DNA of 64,000 nucleotides, taken from assembly GCA_937925715.1 (NCBI GenBank), contig CALAMG010000017.1, forward strand, positions 186,001 to 250,000, written 5' to 3'. The stretch is from an uncultured Collinsella sp. Lineage in GTDB: Bacteria > Actinomycetota > Coriobacteriia > Coriobacteriales > Coriobacteriaceae. Made by a program: the position numbers and the translations under genes. Positions within the stretch are counted from its first letter, which is position 1. Each line of letters opens with the position of its first letter. The notes under the pieces are model-generated. The model ran no database searches. It was not told where the DNA came from and was given only the letters and a program-made list of their open reading frames with translations. Below are positions 16,406 through 25,172 of this stretch, one piece after another.

Positions 16406-18298
16406 ATGGAGATGGATGACAACAAACGTAGACGGAATATGATTCTCTACGTGCTCATCGCCTTCGTCGTCTACCTCGTGCTCTCGACCGTTCTGTTCCC
16501 CAACATCGGTCACACGCAGCAGATTACGAAGACCGATTACTCGACGTTTGTCAAAGCGCTCGATAAGAAGAGCGTCGACAAGGTCGAGTACAACACGGAC
16601 GATTACTCGATTTATTACACCAAGAAGGGCGAGGACGAGAACATCGCCTATAAGACGACCGGTGTGCCGAACGATACGGGCTTTACCGATCGCGTGCTTG
16701 AGTCTGGCGCTTCGCTGGAATCGGTCGTTCCCGATAAAAACTCGGGTTTGATGACCTACTACCTGCTTACGCTCATCCTTCCCATGGCGATTTTCTTCCT
16801 GATCGGCTGGTGGCTCAACCGCCGCATGAAGAAGGCCATGGGTGATGACGGTCCTTCGATGAACTTTGGCGGCGGTGGCTTTGGCGGCGGCGGACTGGGC
16901 AAGTCCGGCGCGCGCGTGATTGCCTCCAAGGACGTGGGCGTGACCTTTAAGGACGTCGCTGGCCAGGAAGAGGCCAAGGAGTCTCTCAAGGAGGTCGTCG
17001 ACTTTCTGGAGAAGCCGCAGCGCTACGAGGAGATCGGCGCCAAGCTGCCGCGCGGTGCTCTCCTTGTTGGCCCTCCGGGTACCGGTAAGACCCTGCTTGC
17101 CAAGGCTGTTGCCGGCGAGGCCGGTGTTCCGTTCTTTAGCATTTCGGGCTCTGAGTTCGTTGAGATGTTTGTTGGTCGCGGCGCTGCAAAGGTTCGCGAC
17201 CTGTTTAAGCAGGCCAAGGAAAAGGCCCCGTGCATCGTCTTTATCGATGAGATTGATACCATCGGCAAGAAGCGCGATGGCGGCGGCTTTAGCGGCAACG
17301 ACGAGCGCGAGCAGACGCTCAACCAGCTGCTGACCGAGATGGACGGTTTCGATAACCACAAGGGTATCGTCGTCCTCGCTGCCACCAACCGTCCCGACAG
17401 CCTCGATCCCGCTCTGCTGCGCCCCGGTCGTTTTGATCGCCGCATCCCCGTTGAGCTGCCCGACCTGACCGGCCGTAAGAACATTCTTGAGCTGCATGCC
17501 AAGAGCGTGAAGACACAGCCGCCGATCGACCTGACCGCGATTGCCCGCGCCACGCCCGGTGCCTCGGGCGCCGACCTGGCCAACATCATCAACGAGGGCG
17601 CGCTGCGTGCCGTCCGCGAGGGTCGCAAGCGCGCCACGCAGGACGATTTTGAGGAGTCGGTGGAGGTCGTCATCGCCGGCCAACAGCGTAAGTCCACGGT
17701 GCTGTCCGACCACGAGAAGCAGGTCGTTTCTTACCACGAGATCGGTCATGCCATCGTTGCCGCTCGCCAGAAGGGCTCTGCGCCGGTCACGAAGATCACC
17801 ATCGTGCCGCGCACGAGCGGTGCTCTGGGCTACACCATGCAGGTCGAGGAGGATGAGCGCTTCCTGACCACACGTCAGGAGGTCCTGGACAAGCTCGCCG
17901 TCTATTGCGGTGGCCGTGCAGCCGAGGAGCTCATCTTTGGCGAGATGACGACCGGCGCCGCCAACGATATCGAGCAGGCCACCAAGCTCGCCCGTAACAT
18001 GGTGACGCGCTTTGGTATGTCCGACGAGTTTGGCATGATGGCGCTCGGTACCGTTCAGAATGCGTACCTTAACCAGGACACGTCGCTCACCTGCGCCCCC
18101 GGTACGGCCGAGCGTGTGGACGCAATTGTCGCCAAGTTGATTGAGGATGCGCACGACCGCGCCCTGCAGATCCTCAAGGAAAACAAGTTCAAGCTCCACG
18201 AGCTGGCTCGTTATCTGTACAAGAAGGAGACGATCACGGGCGAGGAGTTCATGAACCTCCTCACGCGCGAGAATCCGCTGATGCCCAAGCAGCAGTAA
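16406..18298 (+). CDS. ftsH: ATP-dependent zinc metalloprotease FtsH
   Basis: FtsH is the membrane-anchored AAA+ protease that degrades misfolded membrane proteins and regulators. The 630-residue protein has a transmembrane segment at about 12-32, an extracytoplasmic loop to about 115, a second helix at about 116-137, a Gly-rich linker, Walker A GPPGTGKT at 222-229, Walker B CIVFIDEID, and the zinc-site HEIGH at 444-448. The ATG at 16406 is preferred over 16391 because GGAG lies eight bases before it. A stable terminator follows. Confidence 0.95.
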   Translation: MEMDDNKRRRNMILYVLIAFVVYLVLSTVLFPNIGHTQQITKTDYSTFVKALDKKSVDKVEYNTDDYSIYYTKKGEDENIAYKTTGVPNDTGFTDRVLESGASLESVVPDKNSGLMTYYLLTLILPMAIFFLIGWWLNRRMKKAMGDDGPSMNFGGGGFGGGGLGKSGARVIASKDVGVTFKDVAGQEEAKESLKEVVDFLEKPQRYEEIGAKLPRGALLVGPPGTGKTLLAKAVAGEAGVPFFSISGSEFVEMFVGRGAAKVRDLFKQAKEKAPCIVFIDEIDTIGKKRDGGGFSGNDEREQTLNQLLTEMDGFDNHKGIVVLAATNRPDSLDPALLRPGRFDRRIPVELPDLTGRKNILELHAKSVKTQPPIDLTAIARATPGASGADLANIINEGALRAVREGRKRATQDDFEESVEVVIAGQQRKSTVLSDHEKQVVSYHEIGHAIVAARQKGSAPVTKITIVPRTSGALGYTMQVEEDERFLTTRQEVLDKLAVYCGGRAAEELIFGEMTTGAANDIEQATKLARNMVTRFGMSDEFGMMALGTVQNAYLNQDTSLTCAPGTAERVDAIVAKLIEDAHDRALQILKENKFKLHELARYLYKKETITGEEFMNLLTRENPLMPKQQ

Positions 18299-18324
18299 AG
18301 CCGCGGCCGAGCCAGTAAACGCCG

Positions 18325-18363
18325 ACGCCCCATTTGAGCAGCTTTCTCAAATGGGGCGTTTTG
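18325..18363 (+). terminator. Rho-independent terminator after ftsH
   Basis: Perfect 14-base arms (ACGCCCCATTTGAG and its complement) surround a seven-base loop and are followed by TTTTG. Confidence 0.85.
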
Positions 18364-18379
18364 CTTGAGGGGGATGGAA

Positions 18380-18835
18380 ATGAAGATCGTGGTGAGTGCC
18401 TGCTTGATGGGCGAGAGCTGCAAGTATAACGGGCTCGACAACTATCATCGCGAGTTGGTCGAGGCCTGCGAGCGTACGGGGACCGAGGTCCTCTTGGTGT
18501 GCCCTGAGGTCTTTGGCGGCCTGCCCACGCCGCGCAGGCCGTCCGAGATTGTGAACGGCGAGGTCCGTACCTGCGAGGGTGCCTCGGTCGATCGCGAGTT
18601 TCGCCTGGGCGCTCAACGTGCGCTCGATATGTGCGAGCAGGCGGGCGGCCCGTCCGAGATTGCTGCGTGCGTCTTGCAGGACCGCAGTCCCTCGTGCGGC
18701 GCGGGTCGCATCTACGACGGAACGTTCAGCGGTACGCTCACCGTGGGCAACGGTGTCTTCGTTGACCTGCTCCTGCGTCACGGCTATCGTGTGATCCCGG
18801 CAAGCGAATTCGACTCGAGCATGTTACGGCAATAA
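18380..18835 (+). CDS. DUF523 family protein
   Basis: This 151-residue protein of the DUF523 (YbbK-like) family begins MKIVVSACLMGESCKYNGLDN, the family signature, with further conserved cysteines in VLLVCPEVFGGLPTPRRP and LQDRSPSCGAGRIYDG. The cysteine pattern suggests metal or Fe-S binding, but the function is not established. The third in-frame ATG is used because GAGGGGG is best spaced to it. It is transcribed alone, between the ftsH terminator and a bidirectional terminator. Confidence 0.85.
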   Translation: MKIVVSACLMGESCKYNGLDNYHRELVEACERTGTEVLLVCPEVFGGLPTPRRPSEIVNGEVRTCEGASVDREFRLGAQRALDMCEQAGGPSEIAACVLQDRSPSCGAGRIYDGTFSGTLTVGNGVFVDLLLRHGYRVIPASEFDSSMLRQ

Positions 18836-18839
18836 AAAA

Positions 18840-18874
18840 CGCCACAAAGGTGCTTGTCCCCTTTGTGGCGGTTT
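18840..18874. terminator. Bidirectional terminator between DUF523 and glycerol dehydrogenase genes
   Basis: CGCCACAAAGG and CCTTTGTGGCG form an 11-base stem with a nine-base loop. GTTTT follows on the plus strand and a run of six T follows on the minus strand, so it can end both convergent transcripts. Confidence 0.85.
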
Positions 18875-18881
18875 TGGTCGG

Positions 18882-19970
18882 TTAGGCCAGGATAGAGTGG
18901 CCGTAGGCGTTGGCGGCCTTGATGGCGGCGGCGAACTTTTCGTCGGTGAAGGGCTCGGGGTTTCCCTGCTTCCACTCGTTGGTGGCGTGTGCGAACTCGC
19001 ACAGGGCCGGGATGTCTGCCTCGGAAAGCCCGACCTGCTCAAGCGTCACGGGCAGGCCCATCTGCTTGTTAAAGGCAGCGTAGCGTTCAAGGTTCTCTGT
19101 GTCGCCCGTATAGGCAAACAGGACCAGCACGCCCAGGCTCACGACCTCGCCGTGCAGGTAGGTGCCCTCACGCGGAATGCTGCACGTGGCGTTGTAGAAC
19201 GCATGTGCCACGCTCGAGTTGTAGTAGTAATCGTTTTGGTTGGTCAGGTTGGAGACGTAGCCCGTGTTGACCACGATGTCGAGCGCGATCTGCTTGACGG
19301 CCTCGCTCGACAGGTCCTGGCGCACGTCCTCTAGACCCTGGACGCCATAGGTAAACAGCGGCTCGGAGCAGGTATGGGCGAGTGCCAGGCCAAGTCCAGC
19401 GGTGTGCTCCAGGTTGCCAGCGCTCGTGGCGTACTCGACCTCGGGCTGCTTGGATAGGGCATCGCCTACGCCGGCCCAGAAGTACTCCGCCGGAGCCTCG
19501 GCGATTATCTTGGGGTTGATGAAGATGTGCGCAGGGCGGTTGGGGTACGAATAGCCCTCGAGCGAGCCATCGTCGTTGTAGACAACGGCAATGGCGGTCG
19601 CGGCGGAACAGTTAGAGCAAATCGTCGGCACCGTAAAGACGATCTTCTTGAGCTCGATGGCTGCGGTCTTGACGGTGTCGAGCGCCTTGCCGCCGCCGCA
19701 TGCAATAAGCACGTCAGCTTCCTGACAGGCGGTGGAGTTCACGACCTTGGCGATATTGGCACGCGTGCTGTTGGTGCCATAGACGCGCGTCTCCAGAATC
19801 TCGACGTCGGTACCTGCCAGTGCAGCTTCAATGCCGGGAAGAGCTGCGGCCAGTGCCCGCTTGCCACCGATGATCGCGACCTTGGTCGCTCCGTATTCGG
19901 CCAGCGCGCCGGGCAGCTCGGTAAAGCAATCCTCGCCAACGGTATAGTCGCTCATTCCAATCGTGCGCAT
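18882..19970 (-). CDS. Iron-containing alcohol dehydrogenase, glycerol dehydrogenase-like
   Basis: This 362-residue NAD-dependent group III dehydrogenase resembles GldA. The nucleotide-binding region includes IACGGGKALDTVKTAA and the PTICSNCSAATAIAVVYND segment. Metal-ligand positions are suggested by DALSK, by HAFYNATCS, and by a later histidine in EGTYLHGEVVSLGVLV. Typical substrates are glycerol or related polyols. AAGAAGG precedes the ATG by five bases. It is divergent from the ileS leader and has no operon partners, so the physiological substrate is not clear. Confidence 0.87.
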   Translation of the reverse strand: MRTIGMSDYTVGEDCFTELPGALAEYGATKVAIIGGKRALAAALPGIEAALAGTDVEILETRVYGTNSTRANIAKVVNSTACQEADVLIACGGGKALDTVKTAAIELKKIVFTVPTICSNCSAATAIAVVYNDDGSLEGYSYPNRPAHIFINPKIIAEAPAEYFWAGVGDALSKQPEVEYATSAGNLEHTAGLGLALAHTCSEPLFTYGVQGLEDVRQDLSSEAVKQIALDIVVNTGYVSNLTNQNDYYYNSSVAHAFYNATCSIPREGTYLHGEVVSLGVLVLFAYTGDTENLERYAAFNKQMGLPVTLEQVGLSEADIPALCEFAHATNEWKQGNPEPFTDEKFAAAIKAANAYGHSILA

Positions 19971-20104
19971 AGCAACCTTCTTTCGTTCGATAGAGTGCTT
20001 TCAGGTATTTTGCTCCTAGAGAAGGGCTGTAATGGCGAGAAATTTCGAACGTATAAAACCAGTGTTGAGGGTTTTTCGCCGGCGCGGAACGTGCTAGCAT
20101 ACTC

Positions 20105-20412
20105 CGCATAAGCGTTGATGGGGACGAGTAGTCGGCCATCCGCATGCTACAGAGAGCGGGGAGCGCTGAGAACCCGTGCTTGCGACCGATGAAAATCACC
20201 CCGGAGCTGCGGTCCCAACGGACGCGCCGCACAGGCTCGTCTTAGTAGACATCGCCGAGATGGTCGTCGATACAGGCCAGCCGAGTAACGGATGCGAGCG
20301 CGCGAATACGCGGGCGAGGGCATCTAAGCTGGGTGGTTAAGCGAAGAGCTTTTGCGGGCGTGCGGCCCGTTTGTGGCGCTTCGTCCCAGCTTGCAGGGAC
20401 GGGCGCTTTTTT
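20105..20412 (+). ncRNA. T-box riboswitch leader (isoleucine) of ileS
   Basis: The leader has T-box landmarks in order: an AG-bulge-like CAGAGAGCGGGGAGCGCTGA segment from about 20150; a specifier-loop segment GAAAATCACC at 20191-20200 with ATC (Ile) at 20195-20197; the T-box AAGCTGGGTGGTTAAGCG at 20326-20343; and a terminator at 20376-20412 (GCGC..CGTCCC pairing with GGGACG..GCGC, then six T). The TGGT in the T-box can pair with a tRNA ACCA 3' end. Uncharged tRNA-Ile would favour antitermination of ileS. The 5' boundary is approximate. Confidence 0.88.
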
Positions 20413-20455
20413 GGTGCCCAGAGGGCGTGCGCGCCCACGACATGAAAGGGGTACC

Positions 20456-23257
20456 GTGGCAAACGAGTACAAGCAGACGATGAATCTGCCCAAGACCGGT
20501 TTTCCCATGCGTGCCGGTCTTTCCAAGTCCGAGCCCAAGCGACTCAAGGACTGGCAGGACAACAAGGTCTACGAGCAGGTTCTGAAGAAGAACGAGGGTC
20601 ACAAGAAGTTCGTGCTGCACGACGGTCCTCCGTACGCCAACGGCCCGATCCACATCGGCCACGCCATGAACAAGATCTCCAAGGACATGATCAACCGCTA
20701 CTGGATGATGCAGGGTTATGAGGTTCCCTATGTCCCCGGTTGGGACTGCCATGGTCAGCCGATCGAGCACAAGGTCGAGGAGAAGCTCGGCACCGAGAAG
20801 TTCAACCAGACCTCCACGGCTAAGATCCGCGAGCTTTGCAACAAGTTCGCTGTCGAGAACATCGAGCTGCAGAAGGCCGGCTTCCGTCGCCTGGGCGTGC
20901 TTGGCGACTGGGACAACCCCTATTTGACGCTCTATCACCAGCACGATGCCGCCGACATCGAGGTCTTCAAGGCCATGTTCGACAAGGGCATGATCTATCG
21001 CGGTCATAAGCCCGTCCACTGGTGCAAGCACTGCCATACCGCACTTGCTGAGGCCGAGATTGAGTACTCCGACGAGACGAGCCCGTCCATCTTCGTGCGC
21101 TTTGAGATGACCTCCAAGCCCGCCGGCCTCGAGAACTTCGACGGCCCGGTTGACTTTATCATCTGGACGACCACGCCGTGGACCATCCCCTCCGACCAGG
21201 CAGTTTCTCTCAAGCCCGGCGCCGCCTACGTCGCCGTTGAGCACGATGGTCGTGCCGAGGTCATGCTCGAGGACCTGGCTCCCAAGTGCTGCGAGGAGTT
21301 TGGCTGGGAGTACACTCCGGTTATGGTCGACGGCAAGCCCTATGTGGTTCCCGCCGAGACCTTCCACCACATCCACTACAAGCAGCCAATCTTTGACGGT
21401 GTTGAGGGCGTGGCGCTGCTGGCCGATTACGTCGGTGTCGATGACGGTACCGGTATCGTCCACAACTCGCCCGGCCACGGCGTCGACGACTACTTTGCCT
21501 GCCTCAAGGAGGGCATCACCGACATCTGCATGCCGGTCGATGACGACGGCAAGTTCTACACCGGCGAGGAGTTTGGCACCGGTGGCCCCTTCAGCGGTAT
21601 GGATACCGATGAGGCCAACCCGCACATCATCGAGTTCCTGCGCGAGCGCGGCACCCTGGTCCTCGAGAAGAAGATCACGCACAGCTATCCGCACTGCTGG
21701 CGCTGCAAGCACCCGGTGCTCTTCCGTGCTACTGACCAGTGGTTTGTCTCTATGGACAAGACCGGTTTGCGTGAGCAGGCTGGCAAGGAGGTTCGCGAGA
21801 ACGTCAAGTGGTATCCGGCTCACGCCGCCAACCGCATCGGCGCCATGGTCGAGCAGCGTCCCGACTGGTGCATCAGCCGTCAGCGCAACTGGGGCGTGCC
21901 TATCCCCAGCTACACTTGCGCCGACTGCGGCGAGAAGGTCATGAACGACGCCACGCTCGACGCCGTCATCAAGCTCTTCCACGAGAAGGGCTCCGACGCC
22001 TGGTTCACCGACGCTCCCGAGAGTTACCTGGGCGAGGCTTGCGTTTGCCCCAAGTGTGGCGGCCATCACCTCAAGGCCGATAAGGACATCCTCGACGTGT
22101 GGTGGGACTCCGGCGTTTCCTGGAAGGCCGTCTGCGAGTACCGTCCCGAGCTGGAGTATCCGGCGGATGTGTACCTCGAGGGCTCCGACCAGCACCGCGG
22201 TTGGTTCCAGAGCTCGCTGCTCACCTCGGTGGGTGCCAATGGCCACGCTCCGTACAAGGCAGTCGTCTCGCAGGGCTTCACGCTCGACGGCCAGGGCCGT
22301 AAGATGTCCAAGTCGCTCGGCAACGTCATCGACCCCAACAAGGTCTGCGACGAGATGGGTGCCGACATTATCCGCCTGTGGGTTGCCTCCGTCGATACCA
22401 GCTCCGACGTATCCATCGACCACGAGATTCTCGCCCGTACGTCCGATGCCTACCGTCGTTTCCGCAACACGCTGCGCTTTCTGCTCTCCGAGCTCGAGGG
22501 CCAGTTTGAGCCCGAGACCGACGGCGTCGCCTTTGCCGACCTGCTGCCGCTCGACAAGCTCATGGTTGCCCGTCTGACCCAGGTTCAGGCCGAGGTCGAC
22601 GATGCCTACGCCAGCTACGAGTTCCCGCGCGCCTACCGTGCGCTCTACGACTTCGTGGTTACCGAGCTCTCCAACGTGTATCTCGACGCCCTGAAGGACC
22701 GTCTGTATTGTGACAAGCCCGGTTCGCTCGAGCGTCGCAGCGCCCAAACCGTGCTGGCCGAGCTCTTCTCGATGCTCATGCGCGACCTGCAGCCGATCCT
22801 GTCCTATACGGTCGACGAGGCCATGGCCTATGCGCCCGCCGGCTGCGTCGATCACCAGAAGTACGCCGCGCTGCTCGATTGGTACAAGTCGCCCATCACG
22901 TTCGACGAGGCCAACGAGTTTGAGGGCGTGCTCGAGGCTTCGCTTGAGCTCCGTAGCGCCGTGACCAAGGCCCTTGAGGATGCCCGTTCTGCCGGCACAT
23001 TCACCAAGAGCCAGCAGGTTCGCGTCAAGGCGGTCGTTCCCGCCGAGATGTACGCGCTGCTGACCGGCGACAAGGCTGTCGACCTGGCCGAGTTCTACAT
23101 CGTCTCCGATGTTGAGCTGACCCAGGGTGAGGAGCTCTCCGTTGCCATCGAGGCTGCCGAGGGCGAGTGCTGCGACCGTTGCTGGAACTACCGCACCACC
23201 GTCGGCGAGTACAACGGCCACGCTCACATCTGCAAGAGGTGTGCGAATGCCCTTTAA
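20456..23257 (+). CDS. ileS: Isoleucyl-tRNA synthetase
   Basis: IleRS charges tRNA-Ile and edits valine. The 933-residue protein has the class I HIGH motif at 66-69 (GPIHIGHAMNK), the CP1 editing domain with IIWTTTPWTIPSD, and the KMSKSLGNVIDP motif. The C-terminal zinc finger CDRCWNYRTT...CKRC is that of bacterial-type IleRS. The start is GTG seven bases from AAAGGGG; the frame stays open upstream only because of the leader RNA. Expression is controlled by the upstream T-box. Confidence 0.97.
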   Translation: MANEYKQTMNLPKTGFPMRAGLSKSEPKRLKDWQDNKVYEQVLKKNEGHKKFVLHDGPPYANGPIHIGHAMNKISKDMINRYWMMQGYEVPYVPGWDCHGQPIEHKVEEKLGTEKFNQTSTAKIRELCNKFAVENIELQKAGFRRLGVLGDWDNPYLTLYHQHDAADIEVFKAMFDKGMIYRGHKPVHWCKHCHTALAEAEIEYSDETSPSIFVRFEMTSKPAGLENFDGPVDFIIWTTTPWTIPSDQAVSLKPGAAYVAVEHDGRAEVMLEDLAPKCCEEFGWEYTPVMVDGKPYVVPAETFHHIHYKQPIFDGVEGVALLADYVGVDDGTGIVHNSPGHGVDDYFACLKEGITDICMPVDDDGKFYTGEEFGTGGPFSGMDTDEANPHIIEFLRERGTLVLEKKITHSYPHCWRCKHPVLFRATDQWFVSMDKTGLREQAGKEVRENVKWYPAHAANRIGAMVEQRPDWCISRQRNWGVPIPSYTCADCGEKVMNDATLDAVIKLFHEKGSDAWFTDAPESYLGEACVCPKCGGHHLKADKDILDVWWDSGVSWKAVCEYRPELEYPADVYLEGSDQHRGWFQSSLLTSVGANGHAPYKAVVSQGFTLDGQGRKMSKSLGNVIDPNKVCDEMGADIIRLWVASVDTSSDVSIDHEILARTSDAYRRFRNTLRFLLSELEGQFEPETDGVAFADLLPLDKLMVARLTQVQAEVDDAYASYEFPRAYRALYDFVVTELSNVYLDALKDRLYCDKPGSLERRSAQTVLAELFSMLMRDLQPILSYTVDEAMAYAPAGCVDHQKYAALLDWYKSPITFDEANEFEGVLEASLELRSAVTKALEDARSAGTFTKSQQVRVKAVVPAEMYALLTGDKAVDLAEFYIVSDVELTQGEELSVAIEAAEGECCDRCWNYRTTVGEYNGHAHICKRCANAL

Positions 23258-23327
23258 GGCACGGTAACTCGGCATTTTAGTTATAGGGAGAATTTGAGCG
23301 CCTTCGGCTCATATGCTTCGCTGAATT

Positions 23328-23367
23328 AAAGCGGCATTCTGTTTTTTGGGATGCCGCTTTCGTTTTT
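23328..23367 (+). terminator. Rho-independent terminator after ileS
   Basis: AAAGCGGCAT and ATGCCGCTTT form a 10-base stem with a 13-base loop, followed by CGTTTTT. The 110 bases between this hairpin and lspA show no further gene. Confidence 0.85.
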
Positions 23368-23477
23368 AGCTGGTTATTTCGCTTGCGTTGGTGTATATGT
23401 CGTGCGTTCTGCGTATGGCAATATAAGATGGTTCTTTGCATTAAACGTAATTCGATTTATGAGGGTAGGGGATTGAT

Positions 23478-24077
23478 TTGGGTCGTACTGGGGATATGAC
23501 GCCGCCTTTGCGTTGGCGGTTAGGCGTTGCTGGTGGGGTGGCGCTCGTTGTGTTGCTCGTTGACCAACTGACCAAGCTTGCGGTTCGTGCCGTGGGCGAC
23601 GCTTTACATGCGACCGTCATTCCCGGTGTCATCGACTTTATGTTTGTCCGCAATATCGGTGCTGCCTTTAGCATGGGCGAGGGGCATGGCATCGCGTTTG
23701 CCGTGCTGGCGTTGGCGGTCATTATCGCTATTGCCGCGTACTTGCTTCGCGCGCCCCAGCTTGCTCGCTTGGAGGTGGTGGGCATGGCTATGGTCGCGGG
23801 CGGCGCCATTGGCAACGCTATCGATCGTTTGGCCTTTGGCTTCGTGACCGATTTTATTGCCACCACCTTCATCGACTTTCCCGTCTTCAATGTGGCCGAT
23901 ATCGGCATTACCGTGGGCGTTGTACTCGCCCTCTTCGGCTACATGTTCTTGAGTCCCGCGGCCCGCGAGGTTGATGCGACTGCCGAGTTCAATGCCCGTG
24001 ATGAGGCACGCGCCAAGCGCAAAGCCAAGCAGCGTGGGGAGCGTGCCCGCAAGATTCGCGAAAGGAATGAGCGCTAA
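23478..24077 (+). CDS. lspA: Lipoprotein signal peptidase II
   Basis: LspA cleaves the signal peptide of prolipoproteins at the lipid-modified cysteine. The 199-residue protein has four predicted membrane helices and the two catalytic aspartate regions, GGAIGNAIDRL and VFNVADIGIT. The C-terminal 45 residues are an unusual charged K/R/E-rich tail (AKRKAKQRGERARKIRERNER). TTG at 23478 is chosen because GGTAGGGG lies six bases away; the ATG at 23496 is too close to its upstream G run. The stop overlaps the start of the pseudouridine synthase gene. Confidence 0.92.
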   Translation: MGRTGDMTPPLRWRLGVAGGVALVVLLVDQLTKLAVRAVGDALHATVIPGVIDFMFVRNIGAAFSMGEGHGIAFAVLALAVIIAIAAYLLRAPQLARLEVVGMAMVAGGAIGNAIDRLAFGFVTDFIATTFIDFPVFNVADIGITVGVVLALFGYMFLSPAAREVDATAEFNARDEARAKRKAKQRGERARKIRERNER

Positions 24078-25090
24078 TGGCCGACATCCATATCCTTGTT
24101 GCCGACGATTGCGCTGGCCAGCGTCTCGATGCCTATCTGGGCGCCAATGACGGCTGCCCTACGCGCTCTGCCTGCGCTCATCTGATCGAGGGAGGCGCCG
24201 TTGCCGTCAACGGTGAGACCTGCCTATCAAAAAAGTATGCTGTGCGCTCCGGTGACCGCATCTCGGTCGACCTGCCCGAGCCGCATGATCCCACCGATGT
24301 GATTCCCGAGGCCATCCCTCTCGACATTCGTTACGAGGACGACTACCTCATTGTGCTCTCCAAGCAGCGCGGGCTGGTGTGCCATCCCGCCCACGGCCAC
24401 GAGAGCGGCACGCTTGCGAACGCCTTGGTCTACCACTGCGGTATCGATCATCTTGGTACCGTGCAGGGTGAGGACCGCCCCGGCATCGTGCATCGCCTGG
24501 ATCGCGATACCTCGGGCCTCATGCTTGCGGCAAAGGACGACGACACGCAACGCGCGCTTCAAAATCTCATTCGCACGCGTACGCTCGACCGCCGCTATAT
24601 CACGCTTGTCCACGGGCACATCGCCATGGACGAGGGCACCATCAATACCGGTATCGCCCGTTCTACGCGCGACCGCGTCAAGATGGCGGTTTCGGACGAC
24701 CCCTTTTCCCGTCAGGCCATTACGACCTTTAAAGTCCTCGAGCGCTTTGATTCCACGCGCTTTGACGATGGTTATACGCTCGTTGAGTGCCATCTGTTTA
24801 CCGGTCGCACGCACCAGATTCGCGTGCATATGCGCCATATCAACCACGCCTGCGTGGGCGATCCACTCTACGGCAAGTGCGATGCGCGCGCCGACCAGGG
24901 CCTGACCAGGCAGTTCCTTCATTCCTGGCGCGTGGCGTTCGACCATCCCGTGACGGGGGAGCGCATTGAGTGCCGCGACGAGTTGCCGTGGGATCTCGCT
25001 GCGGTTCTCGACGATCTGGCTCCGCGCTCGCTCGGTCGCACGGCCGTTGGAGATGAAATCGTTCCGCAGCTCGGTCTTCTCGAAGCCTAG
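24077..25090 (+). CDS. rluD: RluD-family pseudouridine synthase
   Basis: This 337-residue enzyme isomerises uridines in 23S rRNA or tRNA. An N-terminal S4 RNA-binding domain (about residues 10-70) precedes the RluA-type catalytic domain, with the catalytic aspartate in IVHRLDRDTSGLML and the later TGRTHQIRVHMRHI motif. The lspA-rluD overlap (TAATG) is a common gene pair. The exact target position is not deducible, so the symbol denotes the family. Confidence 0.9.
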   Translation: MADIHILVADDCAGQRLDAYLGANDGCPTRSACAHLIEGGAVAVNGETCLSKKYAVRSGDRISVDLPEPHDPTDVIPEAIPLDIRYEDDYLIVLSKQRGLVCHPAHGHESGTLANALVYHCGIDHLGTVQGEDRPGIVHRLDRDTSGLMLAAKDDDTQRALQNLIRTRTLDRRYITLVHGHIAMDEGTINTGIARSTRDRVKMAVSDDPFSRQAITTFKVLERFDSTRFDDGYTLVECHLFTGRTHQIRVHMRHINHACVGDPLYGKCDARADQGLTRQFLHSWRVAFDHPVTGERIECRDELPWDLAAVLDDLAPRSLGRTAVGDEIVPQLGLLEA

Positions 25091-25172
25091 CCAGTATTAG
25101 GTGGTTTCTTGAACTCGGTAAGCCTGCGGTAAGATATACGATTGTTTACGTTACGCGTTGCTGGGAGCCTGC

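Noticed and set aside
20324..23275. A 983-codon open frame antisense to ileS
   Set aside because: Long antisense frames are expected in GC-rich coding DNA; ileS motifs on the plus strand are unambiguous. The same applies to long frames opposite smc, ftsH, alaS and fruA.
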